From Nectonema munidae (lineage: Eukaryota > Nematomorpha > Nectonematoida > Nectonematidae), in the NCBI GenBank assembly GCA_030549495.1, contig JAUIRK010000673.1:744001-808000 (forward strand): 64,000 nucleotides of DNA, read 5' to 3'. This document shows positions 34,392 through 45,783 of this stretch, one piece after another. Within the stretch, counting starts at the first letter, position 1. Each line of letters opens with the position of its first letter. The notes below the pieces were generated by a model. That model was not told where the DNA came from and made no database searches. It saw nothing but the letters and a program-made list of their open reading frames with translations. The position numbers and the translations under genes were made by a program.

Positions 34392-34760
34392 CCAATAGAA
34401 GATGGACTTTTGCTGCTTTTTCTAATTATCTTGATATAAGTGTTCTAAATTCGGGGGTAATAGCAAAGTTTAACTCTTCTGGAGAATTTCCAATACCAAG
34501 CAGAGCGGAGGGAAGATGTTTATAAAAATGTTGCCGCTTCGAATGGCGGAAGAGTCAATGAGGGTTAGATCTCTCACTTCAGAATTATCCTTAGACGTCA
34601 AGCACTTATTGTCTTACTATGGCTTTGAAAATCGTACTGAAGTTGAGCAGAGATCTTCGAACAAAGCCTCCTGTTCCCTCTGTGTTTCAAAAAGAAACAG
34701 AACCTTAAGACAATGCACAAAATGTAAAAATATGGTTTGTAAAATCATTCTAAAGTTGGT
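34392..34760 (+). pseudogene. piggyBac-like transposase, PB1 copy 2, C-terminal part
   Basis: RRWTFAAFSNYLDISVLNSG is the conserved block after the third catalytic Asp of piggyBac. After a frame change, the Cys-rich tail follows as CSLCVSKRNRTLRQCTKCKN and MVC, the piggyBac C-terminal zinc finger. It is the other half of 28990-29790. Confidence 0.8.
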
Positions 34761-36217
34761 TGTTCAGATTGCTTATAAATTTTTTAAACTTACAATAAAT
34801 TTTTTTAACCCCATCTATTTTAATTTTTCTTTAAAATTGGACATTTTCATTCTTTCTGAAAAAAATAGGAAACGCAATTATAATTTTTTTCTTAAAATAT
34901 TAAACTTCATTATTTTATGAACATTTACATGTAATCGTTAATAAGGCTTTTATGTTAAAATTTTCCGTAATTAACGTTTGAATGTTGTAAGCGAAAAAAA
35001 ACATAGAGTCCGTCAAGCGAGGGTTCATCTATTTTTGCAACTTAGTTACAAAAACTCAACCGGAAATGGAACAAGCATGGTCAATTTGGTATAAAAAATA
35101 AATTTTATTAAAAATCTGAAGGAATGTTTAAGCGATTTTATAATCAATCAAAATTTTGATGGACTTTTGTTATAAAGTTATCATGTTTATTGAAAAATAT
35201 GTATATGTAAATGTAAGTGTTATGTATTCCAATATATATATATGGTTTTAAATTTTAAAGAGGGTGAATAATTTTTAGGCATGTATCACTAATTCACTTG
35301 ATTCTTTCACATATATTTACACCGTAATGGCCAAAACGGAGTACAGAAATGGAAAAAGTAGTGTCGATATTGTATTAAAAAATATTAAAAATTTTCAATC
35401 AAGTTAATTTTTAAGCTAGAACAAATCCTTCACATGAAGAAATTAGGAGATTTATAGCTTTTCATAAATTCATTCTGAATTTCTCTGAAAGTAGGATTTA
35501 TAGCTATTATGAGCTTTATAAATTAACCAAATTTACCACTGTGTGATAAATGAGCAGCTTCATTATACTAGCAAAAGGATGTTTCTAATTCAGTAAATTT
35601 TCAAATAGTTACAGTTTTGGACGAAAATAAATTGGTAAACACGATCTAAAATTGAAAGAATAAAATCACATATGCAACATTTTTTGTGCGATCTGTGCTC
35701 ATCACAAATAATAAAGCCTTTATCCCTCATTATTGCTTTTCATCCCTTATTGAAATGGATATGAGTCACAAATGCCTTTCCAGATTGTTCTAGCACTGAA
35801 ACAGCTGCATGAATAGCAAAAGGTCTTATCGAGAGATCTTCTATGCTATAATCATGTATTTGTAAATCTTTGGGGAAAAGAATTCTTGGTTCAGTCAATA
35901 AATCTTATATTACAAGACTCATTGGTAATCAAACCGCGTTTATCAGACGCTCAATTACTCAAAAACCCCAATATCCGATAAAATAAAATTAAAAAAGTTT
36001 CCTATAAAATAGAGGCAAAACTTTATTTTACTTTAAAAAGTAAACATTAAATATTTTATGTATTAGATATAAGTAACACAAACCTATAGCTCTTTGTTTT
36101 TCAGATGTTATCTTTTTTCTAAAACCCATATGGACTATCGAGGTAAAAAATTAAATTATCAAGAGCGATACCCATTCATAGCTCGTCTCTACAACAGCAA
36201 ATCCATGCGAACATATT
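34761..36217. repeat. AT-rich sequence with satellite-like dispersed repeats
   Basis: Segments such as 35045-35100 (AGCATGGTCAATTTGGTATA) and 35330-35400 recur at 49.55 kb as part of the dispersed satellite family. No gene is seen apart from the exon-like stretch at 35740-35905. Confidence 0.45.
35740..35905 (-). other. exon-like open stretch, unidentified
   Basis: 54 codons reading LLTEPRILFPKDLQIHDY, SIEDLSIRPFAIHAAVSVLE, QSGKAFVTHIHF, with a protein-like composition unusual for this AT-rich DNA. Possible acceptor TATAAG and donor AATAAGG flank it. I do not recognise the family. Confidence 0.25.
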
Positions 36218-38850
36218 ATCAAAATATGCCTGACTACAATTGCTTGAATGTCAGCTCATTTTTCATCATCACCATATGCTCCTATGATATGCGCTTATTA
36301 TCCTGTGATATGACTGTGAGGCAGACAGTATCAACGGAGGTTTTAATTTTACAGTTCACGAAAAAATAGAATTCGAACTGTCTTCAAAATGTAAGAAACT
36401 GAATTTCAAACAATATCAGTCCTCATTTTGATCAAAATATACAGTAATTCTATAAAGATCCTTCATATCACATTCTCAAAACAAAAAGTTGCATTAATGA
36501 AGATGTCGATCAGTTAGTTGTTTAACTAGGTTATTTAAATTTGAAAATTCATAGTTAAATCAGATATAAAAATAAAGTAAATTATTATCAATTGTAAAAT
36601 TTAGTTAATTTAATTTGATGAATATTATAAATGTTTTTTTAAGAACTTTTTTTAATTTGAGAAATGTTTTTATTAACTTTTTGTAACTAGTTCATTCAAC
36701 TGATTTTTGAGTTAGTATAATTTTATATAAGCACAAAATAGTCAAAAAAAACTCTTTTCACTGCATGTTATTTCAACACAAAGTTTAACATATTCACCGT
36801 TTTGAAATTATTTTTTATAAAAATTCTGTTAAAAGCATATTTATCAACATAAATTTTTTTGATAACATCTGAAGAAGTCGATATATCGGGTGATGCGAAT
36901 AATATTAATGTAAGTTATGCCCAAAAGTGAAGTTTTAATATTGGGGAAGTTTGATGTACTATTTTTATATTTGAAAATCTCAAAATAGAAATTGAACATA
37001 TGGATAAATGAAATATAAGAAAGTTTTTGAAACTTTCAAACAAGTCATGTTCCAGCACTGGTAATTTTATTATCTAATGATTAATTTTTATCGGAAAAAT
37101 TTAAGATCGCAGTTTCCATTCCAAAAAACTCCACTTATTTGTCGCCAAGAATTCAAAATGAATTAGTTGCATCTTTAAAAAGTTTTGTTCTACAAAAAAT
37201 AATACTTGAAATCAATAACTCAACATATCTGTCATTGAAAGCTGATGGAACAAAAGATATAAGTGGAAAATAATGCCTGTCAATTGTAAGTAGTTTAATG
37301 GGGTGCTCATTTTCATTGATTCCTTTTCTTTTGTGTAAGATGTTGAGATTTATGGAAGGAAAGACCGTAAAAGAAGCATTAATTAGCATGGTCTATCTGA
37401 AAGAAAGTGATGCATCTTCTATCAGCACCGCAATTCTAGACATTCTTGATGAGTGTAAAATTCAAAAACACAAAATTATGAGTCAATGCTATGATGGCGC
37501 TTACGTGATGTCAGGTAATATTTTTCTACCAGTACTTATAGATGAAAAATGTTATCTTAACAGGCAAGAAAAATGGAGTCCAAGAAAAAATTAGTGAAGC
37601 ACTTGAAAGATACATTCCTTATATTCATTGTATCATCAGCTTCACTTAGTTATCACTGCACCTTTCCGTCCTATAAACCATATTGAATTTCTTTTATCAC
37701 AACTGACCAGGCTTTACAAGTTCACGAAAAAGGTTAAAGTTAAAACTTTTTTCAGTAAACAATTCAAAAAATTTATTCCAACAAGATGGACATCCCATTA
37801 TTAAGTTGTTAATTAATTGATAATAAAAATTATGGAAAAATAATATCTTCTCTGGAAAAAGAAAAAATAGTTCTGATCTAGATGTTTCTTTCGAAGCAAG
37901 AAAGGGTCTGAAGGGCTGAAAGGGGTCTACTTCATGCTTTAAGACGATTCTTCAATATTTGTAATGCTTATGGTTTAAAAGTTTCTTAGTGTAATGAAGC
38001 GCTAATGACTACCTCCAAGTAAACTACATTTTCGAAGTTACATGAAACTATACTAATTGATTTAGAAAGAAGATAATAATATCATTATTAGGATAAGTTT
38101 GGTAGAAGATTTGGTGAATGTTTTGTTAGAATTCAAAGATGACGAAAACGAATTTGATTCATTAATCAAGAAAATGAGATTTTATGTTGACAATTCCAGT
38201 TCCACAGATAATATTTTCGATAATAACGCAGAAAAAAACAACATTTTGTATTCTCTACGATGAAACCTTACAATTGATTCTAGAGGAATTTGACAACAGG
38301 TTTGGTTTTCGACAAATGTTCATCCTTTTAATTGTTTTTTTTCAGGTTTAATGAAAAAAACTGCACAATAATGAAAGCACTTTCATATTTATTCCCTGAA
38401 TATGTAGGATTTTTGGAATATGAAAAACTGAAACCTTTTATATCCCATCTACAAAATATATCTCAGCAGATTTTTTCGGAACTTAAATTGGAAAAGAATA
38501 TATTAAAAAAAAGATACAGAAAGAATCTAACGTTATTGATGTTTTTGAAGTACTCGAACCAGTTAAAGAAGCATTTTCTAACATATATAAACTATATGAA
38601 GGTATTTTAAAGCAATTTTGTATTATGTAAAATGACTCTTATTCTCTTTCAGGCCTTTTTACTGTAGGTTCGAGTACAGCCATTTGTGAAAGAAGTTTTT
38701 CAACCTTTAACAGGATTATGACCCCTCTTAGAAAATCTATGACTTCGTCTAGTAGAAGAAACAATTTAATATTTCTTTCTTTTATGAAAGAATATACTAA
38801 AAAAATTGACATAAAAAAATTCATAATTTTTTTTTCAAATAAAATAAAAC
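36218..38850 (+). mobile_element. ZMYM1-like hAT element, copy 1 (5' limit defined by the second copy)
   Basis: Sequence from 36218 to about 37507 is almost identical to 62723-64000. The left limit is set only by where the two copies begin to match. The transposase remnant lies at 37100-38830. The true ends were not proven; a hAT-like end is present at 39130-39177. Confidence 0.6.
37130..38830 (+). pseudogene. hAT transposase of the ZMYM1/DUF4371 type
   Basis: Blocks: SPRIQNELVASLKSFVLQKI, STYLSLKADGTKDISGK (DxTxDIS block), FMEGKTVKEALISMVYL, ILDILDECKIQKHKIMSQCY, DGAYVMSG (GxxYDGAxxMSG), then ALSYLFPEYVGFLEYEKLKP and the hAT C-terminal dimerisation motif STAICERSFSTFNRIMTPLR. Stops and frame changes are scattered, and the middle is poorly preserved. 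Confidence 0.8.
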
Positions 38851-39129
38851 TTACATTTTAAAGAAGTCATTAATATCTTACTTTTTGGTTTTTCAAGTTA
38901 AGAACTTTTTGCAAAAATATATAAATTTTAGAAAAAAATGTTCTCATTTGTTGTTAGTCAAACTTTTTCTTTTCAAGTAATGAAGATTTCATTTTTTCGT
39001 GTTGTTAGTTTTTGTTGCCAAATAAATTCAGAAGCTGAAGAACGAGGTAAGAATTGCAACCGTTAGTAATTGTAATAAACTTAACTAATAAGTTTTTGAA
39101 ATAGTTAATACTTTTTAAAATTAGACTCC

Positions 39130-39177
39130 AATTTTGCCCCCCCCCCTCCTCAGAAAAAATTTCTGGGTACGCCTCTG
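39130..39177 (-). mobile_element. MITE/hAT terminal sequence
   Basis: Reversed, it reads CAGAGGCGTACCCAGAAATT followed by a G-run, a common hAT-type end. It may close the element that starts near 36.2 kb. Confidence 0.5.
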
Positions 39178-39187
39178 CGATAGAGTC

Positions 39188-39767
39188 AAATATGTAATGA
39201 TGAGAATTAAAGCATTTCTTTTTTCCAATTGGATGGAATTCTTCATCAAGAACAAAATGCCGAAATGGTCATATAATGAAACTGTCTGTTCGAAAACAAA
39301 ATGGATGGCAGTGTAAATTTCGTTCATGTAGAGAAGAAAGAGGAATAAGGACAAATAATTAGTTCGAAAATTCTCGTTTACCTTTTCGGAAAGCAGCATT
39401 TGTTTATATATTGTTGGGCACACAACATGACAATTATAAAAAATTTCGTGAATTAGAAATGAAGCACGAATCAGTAGTTGATTGGAACACCTATTTGAGA
39501 GAAATATGTGCCCAACATATTCTAGCTAATCCTATGGTGATTGGAGGACACATGACTGTAGAAATAGATGAAAGTTTGTTCACCAAAAGAAAAAATCATG
39601 GTGGACGTATACTTCCTCAACAATGGGTTTTTAGAGGAATCTGCAGAGAGACAAAAGAAAATTTTATGCTTATTGTCCCAGACAAGAAATCAACAACACT
39701 TTATCCAATAATAAAGAATAGCATTTCTCTTTTTTTGGCACTTCTCCACATTCGTTCAATATTTTGA
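39188..39767 (+). pseudogene. Merlin (IS1595/ISXO2-like) transposase remnant
   Basis: FLFSNWMEFFIKNKMPKWSY and a W-x-C stretch lead to LREICAQHILANPMVIGGHM, TVEIDESLFTKRKNHGGRIL (IGG..VEIDES..KRK, first catalytic Asp) and QQWVFRGICRETKENFML with LIVPDKKSTTLYPIIK (second Asp). The last catalytic residue's region is missing after 39767. The upstream part is frameshifted. Confidence 0.8.
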
Positions 39768-41597
39768 GTGTGAGACACACTAGAAAGATCCACAAAGTTT
39801 TCGAATGATTAACAACTAAATAATGATAATCATTAGTGAAAAATATATTTCTCTATGCACTCCAGTCATCACTTATTATTGTAGTTCAAGGCGAGAAAAT
39901 CAAAGTTAAAAGTTTAAAGTTTAAACCTTTTCGATACAATACTTAGACACATGAGATCCTCATTGGATAAGTAATATTATAATTTTCACTTATCATTCTA
40001 TGTTTTTCCAACATAGTCTTTTAATAAAATTAAAAAATTTAAATTATAGAACAAATAGAATTTAAAAAAGAATAAAAATAGAATTTAAATAAAAATTTAA
40101 AGCGAAAATATATATTATATATGTATATAAAGTAAAATTATATATCTGTTATCTCCTTCACACTCTAAAAAAAATTTAAATGATATTATATAATAATCAG
40201 AAAACAGTAAAAAAAGTAAATCGTTCATTAAAAATTTTTTTTTAGAGTGGAGGGCGGAGATAAAAGAAAAGTACCCAAAAATCAAAGATTATTTAAAACC
40301 CAATGGTCGCGACCCTAATTAGAGCCACCAGGCTAGTGGCCTAACGAAAAATGGAATTATGGTTAGGTTAGGATATACTACTTTTTTATAATTTTTTGAC
40401 TCCGATTCCACTTGTTTCTAGTAAGGGACATTTTAGGCTTTTGATTTTTTAACTCATAAAATTACTAAATATTGAAGTTTCACTTTTGAGTCTTATTTTA
40501 TCTAGGTTAAAACTTCGCTTTAGATTTTATTTGAGTATACTGCTCTTCTTTTTTCACTAAACTCTCCTCAATAAATTCAAATCAAGCTCTAAATTATAAC
40601 TAAACAACTCTATTTGGAATCATAGAGCAGGAGGAGTAAAAGCCACGCTAGGGGAAGAGGGTTCAAAAACTTAAATATTTTTGGGGACGTCATTTATATA
40701 TGATCCCTTTATTAAAAGTTTTGTTATGTTTATCATTATGATTTTTTTTCATATATAATATTCTATTCCTCGATCTCAATTGTTGAAAAAACATATCCAT
40801 CTTTAAATTTTTTATATAGTTAAATTTTTGAAAAAAAATCATTTTTTAAATTTTGGTAGAGTTTATTATGAAGAAAAAAAAATATGTTAGGTTTTTATTG
40901 TAGAAATACAGATGACTAAAGAAAGTACTTGCATCAAAATATGAGTAACCTAGTTTATTCTCACCCACGGTGAAAATTTTCTATTTTGATCTTAATCTAA
41001 ACTACTTTAATGATAAAAAAGAAAGAATTAATTTTTTAAAGATAACTTTTGTATAATATATAGAATTCATTTTCGTATTCGTTATCATCGTCAATTTCCC
41101 ATTTTCAACAAAAGAATTTCATAAATATAAATTTTCCTATATTATAAAATTCATTTTTCTATGCCACGACAAGACAATCCCCACCTTTGCGTATTTTTCT
41201 TATTTTTAATTCTCTCAGATTTTCTAATTAAAATATAAACTAAAATTTGCAAAATTTAATTTACAGTTTTTCTATTAACATCTGAAGGAAGAAAATAAAA
41301 TGTTCTTTCTCAACTATACATATCTATAAGTCTAAGGTGATTTTTAGCATAATTTTTTTTTCATAGAGTCAAATATCATAACTAGTTTACTCTCCTACAT
41401 GATTGAAAATTTTTTATTTTGATCTGAGATAATCTAAACTGTTTTAATGATTTAAAAAATGAAGAATTTTAAAGATAAATTTTCCTATAATTTATACAAT
41501 TCATTTTCCTAATCGTTTAATTAAAATTAAAAAAAACAATTCCGAAATAGATAAACATGCTGTTATTGATTTAAAAATAAAACATTAATTTATAAAC
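39768..41597. other. AT-rich stretch without recognisable genes
   Basis: Nothing beyond AT-rich DNA and short local repeats is seen on either strand. Confidence 0.5.
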
Positions 41598-41616
41598 TTT
41601 TTTATTATTTTTATAG

Positions 41617-41808
41617 TTTGTAGGTTGTTTGATGCGCAAATTTAATTATAATACATAAGCCAGGTCAGGGGTTCGATCCCCACAAATTCACAAAAACTGT
41701 GATTAACCATCTTAAGCATAATGCGAGCATACAGCCTTACGGCTGAAAGTGCTTTGATATCTCCAACCAACCAACATAAGCCACCTAAGCTGGTTTACAG
41801 GCAATTAC
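41617..41808 (+). repeat. dispersed repeat, copy with SINE insertion
   Basis: Matches 2884-2945 on both sides of the SINE at 41663-41773. Confidence 0.7.
41663..41773 (+). mobile_element. 5'-truncated tRNA-derived SINE with perfect 10-bp target duplication
   Basis: ACATAAGCCA occurs at 41653-41662 and again at 41774-41783. The insert starts at a B-box-like GGTCAGGGGTTCGATCCCC and ends in CCAACCAACC. The paralogous repeat at 2884 lacks the insert. Confidence 0.8.
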
Positions 41809-42569
41809 ATGTCACCCGGCTATTTTATAAGCTTATAATGTTTAGGATTTATTATTATTGTTTTGTTCTTGTTTAAAATAATAAATAAACCAAGAACTTA
41901 AACTACAATTTGAAAAAAAGAGAACGATTCCAAAAACTGTTATTGATTTTTTATTTTTCAAAGAAATAAAACGATTTTTTTAAATTTTCCTGCAACAGAA
42001 ATGGTTCTCACATGTTAATTTTCTGCCTTTGAACCATCATAATTCCAAATTTACAAAAAAAAATCATAGCGAAGTATTTTGACTGAAAGAAGCTCGAGTT
42101 TTATAAGTATGTTAAGTTTCGTCCTAATAGCTTTTGTAGTTTTTTGTAATTTACGTTTCTTTTTGCGGCTTATTTTAGATTGACCCTATTCATCTTTTTA
42201 GGTTCAATATCTTGTAATAAGTGTTACCTTTTTAATAAGCACATTTCTTAGCGCTTTTTAGACTATCTTGTTTTATATATTTTAAAAATCTGCTCGTATT
42301 CCATTTATTCTTTATGATGCTTTTTGTTTACGGCTTATTACAGCTTACTTTAGTCTGACGCATTCCAGGGGCGGATCTAGAAATTGACATTAGGGGAGGG
42401 GGGGGGGAATTTTACTAAACTAGAACTCAAATTTCAAGCATATAAATTTAACCTTTATCAAAATTTTTATAAGAAAAAGAAGAATGAGAGCATTAACCCT
42501 ATTTCAGGCTGGCAATTTTTCAGCAGTTCAAAAGAATTTTAGAACCAATTTTGTTGGCTAAAAACTCAA

Positions 42570-43330
42570 AACTACCATTTTCAAGTACTCTGAATTGATT
42601 GATGGCATTAATTTTTTTATGATCAGTCAATATGTGATCAATCAATCATTTTTGACAAGTTCTATCAAAAAAGAAAAATTATATCTACATCATGAAACAT
42701 TTCTAAACTATCCTTTTCAAGTACGCTGAATTCATTGATGACATAAATTTTTTATGAAATCCAGTCAATATGTCATTAATCAATCATTTTTGACAAGTCC
42801 TGTCAAATAAGAAAAATTATATCCACATCATGAAACATGTATAAATTACCCTTTTCAACTACGCTGAATTGATTGATGACATTAATATTTTTATGAAATC
42901 CAGTCAATATGTCATTAATCAATCATTTTGAGAAGACATTTCAAAAAAGAAAAATTATATCTATATCATGAAACAAGTATAAACTACCATTTTCAAGTAC
43001 GCTAAATTGATTGATGGTATTAATTTTTTTAATGAAATGAATAATAGTATAAATTTTTTTTTAGGAAATTCAGTCAATGTCATCAAAATCTGTCAAAAAA
43101 GTTATGTTTCTATAATGAAATAAGTCAAAATTATCATTTTCTAGTACACTGAATTGAATGATGACATGAAATTTAGTTGATCTCGTTTATCAATCACATT
43201 TAAAGTCTATCAAAAAAGAAAAATGATATTTCTATTACAAAATTAGTCAAAACTAGCATTTTCATGTATGCTGAATTCAATGATGATATTCACTCTGTTT
43301 CAAATTCAGTTGAAATGTTTACAATCGATG
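42570..43330. repeat. tandem satellite array, period about 120 bp
   Basis: About six imperfect units with shared words TTTTCAAGTACGCTGAATTG, GTCAATATGTCATTAATCAA and AAAGAAAAATTATATC. Related units occur at 49.2-49.8, 56.9-57.55 and 59.76-60.0 kb. Confidence 0.85.
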
Positions 43331-43492
43331 AACTGTAATAAACCAATCAAAAGACTAAATTCTATTTTTAATTCACTACTTTTAAAGCAGGTATTGAAAA
43401 TATTTAATAACAGCTATACCAAAAAAAGTAAGTTTTAGTTACTGAAAATTTATCTCATATCTAAAAAAGTTAATTTTACAAACTAAAAGATA

Positions 43493-43668
43493 AAATGGCG
43501 TAACTAGCATAGGGGCAAGGGGGCTGCGGCCCTCTTTGGCTTACTTCTGGCAAATTTTTAAGGTCAAAATAAGTCAAAACTTTAATAAAAAAATGTTTTT
43601 TGTTATTAGACATTTTTGTTTATTGTTTGGACAAGTTCTCGGCCTATTGATACAAAACCTAGTTACGC
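43493..43668. mobile_element. small MITE
   Basis: ATGGCGTAACTAG near 43494 and CTAGTTACGCCACTG at 43657-43671 form inverted ends around 150 bases with a GC-rich patch (GGGGCTGCGGCCC type). Target duplication not clear. Confidence 0.55.
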
Positions 43669-43679
43669 CACTGAATATC

Positions 43680-45783
43680 TAATTTGAATTGTAAATAGTT
43701 GAAAAAATATTTAAAGAATATTTTTATTAGAGACAAAAAACAGATTTTGTTATAGCAGTCAAAACACAGGTTGGCAGAATGCAAGTAACAACAACATTTT
43801 TGACATTGTTGCTTTACTTTCTTGATTTTATCCTTTTTCGCTTTATAATTTCGTCCAAAAATGAGCTTTAGACATTGGCTACAGCGTCTATTTGCTCCAT
43901 TTTTGTCTTTCAAACTTGTAAATGACGGAGAAGGTGTGTTCAAGGAGAAGTTTATTTTTGCTTTTAATCTGTTGCTGAGCCATGTGAGGGATCTCGATTG
44001 TATGAAAGGGATAATCAGTGATTTAACTATTTCCATACCGATGGAAAACGAGTCTATCTTTCTTGGTTCCAATCCTTTTTTAGGGAAAAGACAGTTCCTG
44101 CATTGATTCTTGCAGTGTCCAAAAAAAACACCATGCTTTAGCTGTCCATTTTTTACTTTTTCTCACAGAAGAACCATATGAAATTCGCTGGTCAAAAATA
44201 TCGATTCCACCTTTGGTATAGTCGTAAGGTTTATATATTGCTTGTTTTTTGATTGCATCTTTTGTCATTCCATAAATCGGAGATAATGATGAAGCTATTC
44301 AGACATAGATACTTGTAAAAAAATTCCCAACCAACTAAGAAGAATTTTCTCTACCACTCACATCCTTTATTCCTTCTGGAACTCCTCTTCTTGAGGGCAT
44401 GATTGTGCCAATGCATGTAATTTTCTCTTTATAGAGCAACCTTCTAAAGAAGTCTTAGACCTTAACAGCTTCTAAGGTAGTATTTACATAAAATGGGCCT
44501 GCCCCATCAATCGGTTTGCCCGCGTATACAATCGATTGAAAAGTGTAGGGAAACTCAACAGAACTTAGAGAGCGGAACAAAAGCCCATATTTCGAAGGTT
44601 TGAGTGGATTGTAAACTTAAAAATTGATTGCAGTTTTGGTGGGTAGAGGGACTCATCAATTGTTAAAAAAGCACTAGGTATCATGTACTTACAACAATTA
44701 ACGTTAAAAATTTCGCGAAAAGCAGCAAATCTATCTTTTTTCCATCCTTCATCCCTCGTTGATGGATCATCAAACATAAGCTTTTGTTTAAAAAATAAAA
44801 TCTTTTCATACTCATAACACTTGAAAAAAGTGGACAGCCCAAATCTGACCAAAGAAAATTCACTCTTAAAAAGTTCTGCCTTAAAATTCCTCTCAAATAT
44901 GTCAATCCTATATATGCAAGCATTTCAGGCATATCAACAAGTTTAATGTGCTGACTGTATCGCTTGAATGCATTCTTTAATTATTTTCAATGCAAATGTT
45001 TCTAAATTTCAAAACATTTTCAATTATTACTTGGCTTAAAAACAACTCTAAGCAATCTTTAGGGGAATCTACGCTAACATTTTGTTTTAGACCTGTCCCC
45101 CCTCTAATTATATTTTCCTTCGTCTGCCTTCCAATTCTAGAAGGAGTTACCGTTGACCAAAGCAAATGCCTATCACTAAAACCCTCATTTTTTTCTTTTA
45201 AATTTATCCTAAAAATACTCTCAAAATTTTCCTCCTCTGTTCTGTTTAAATCAATATACCTAGACTCATCAAGTAGATCGTCAACACAATGAAAAACTTG
45301 TCTCCTCAGTAAAAGTTCTTAGATCAAAATCATTAGAAAGCACTGACTTTTCTGGAGACTCATCTTCATCGGTGGAACACAACTCTTTATTAGATTAGAT
45401 TTTATTTAAAGAACCAAATAGACATATTAAGACAAAGCAATGATGAAATATGTTTTAATGCAGCCGAAAAAACAGGTTTTGCATTTTTTTTCTTTTTTTC
45501 TCCATATTTCCACAACTCTTGAGTCTTGTTTTGAAGATCTTCAAAGGGAAATTAATCCTTCGAGATGAAGAATCTTCAGAAACGCAACTTTGCAAATTGG
45601 TTTGTGTACATAATACATCATAAATTTATACATGAAATCATCATCACTTTTACTTGTACCACATTCTGCAGTGCTTTGCTTCTCTAAACTTTGAAAAATA
45701 TTCTCTACGTCTTCTTTTGAAAAGAGCATCTCTTCAGAATCTTTGTTGGATTCACAACGTCCTTTTGTTTTTTGCTTGCTCAT
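43680..45783 (-). pseudogene. piggyBac-like transposase, family PB2
   Basis: Minus-strand order: an acidic N-terminus (45783-45541), SRIGRQTKENIIRGGTGLKQ, PEMLAYIGLTYLRGILRQNF, DDPSTRDEGWKKDRFAAFRE, MIPSAFLTIDESLYPP (first catalytic Asp), YTKGGIDIFDQRI (third Asp), RKSKKWTAKAWCFF, and a Cys-rich tail RRCSQCLKLIFG, CQKCCCYLHSANLCFDCYN, the PGBD-type C-terminal finger. It differs from PB1 throughout. Several frame changes; inactive. Confidence 0.85.

Noticed and set aside
38639-38824. Minus-strand 61-codon frame
   Set aside because: Antisense of the hAT C-terminal dimerisation segment.
41663-41690. tRNA gene
   Set aside because: Only a B-box half is present, followed by unrelated sequence and flanked by a target duplication; it is a SINE.
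42570-43330. Regular repeats that could suggest a CRISPR-like array
   Set aside because: Period about 120 bp with diverged units and no conserved short repeat/unique spacer pattern; the DNA is eukaryotic.
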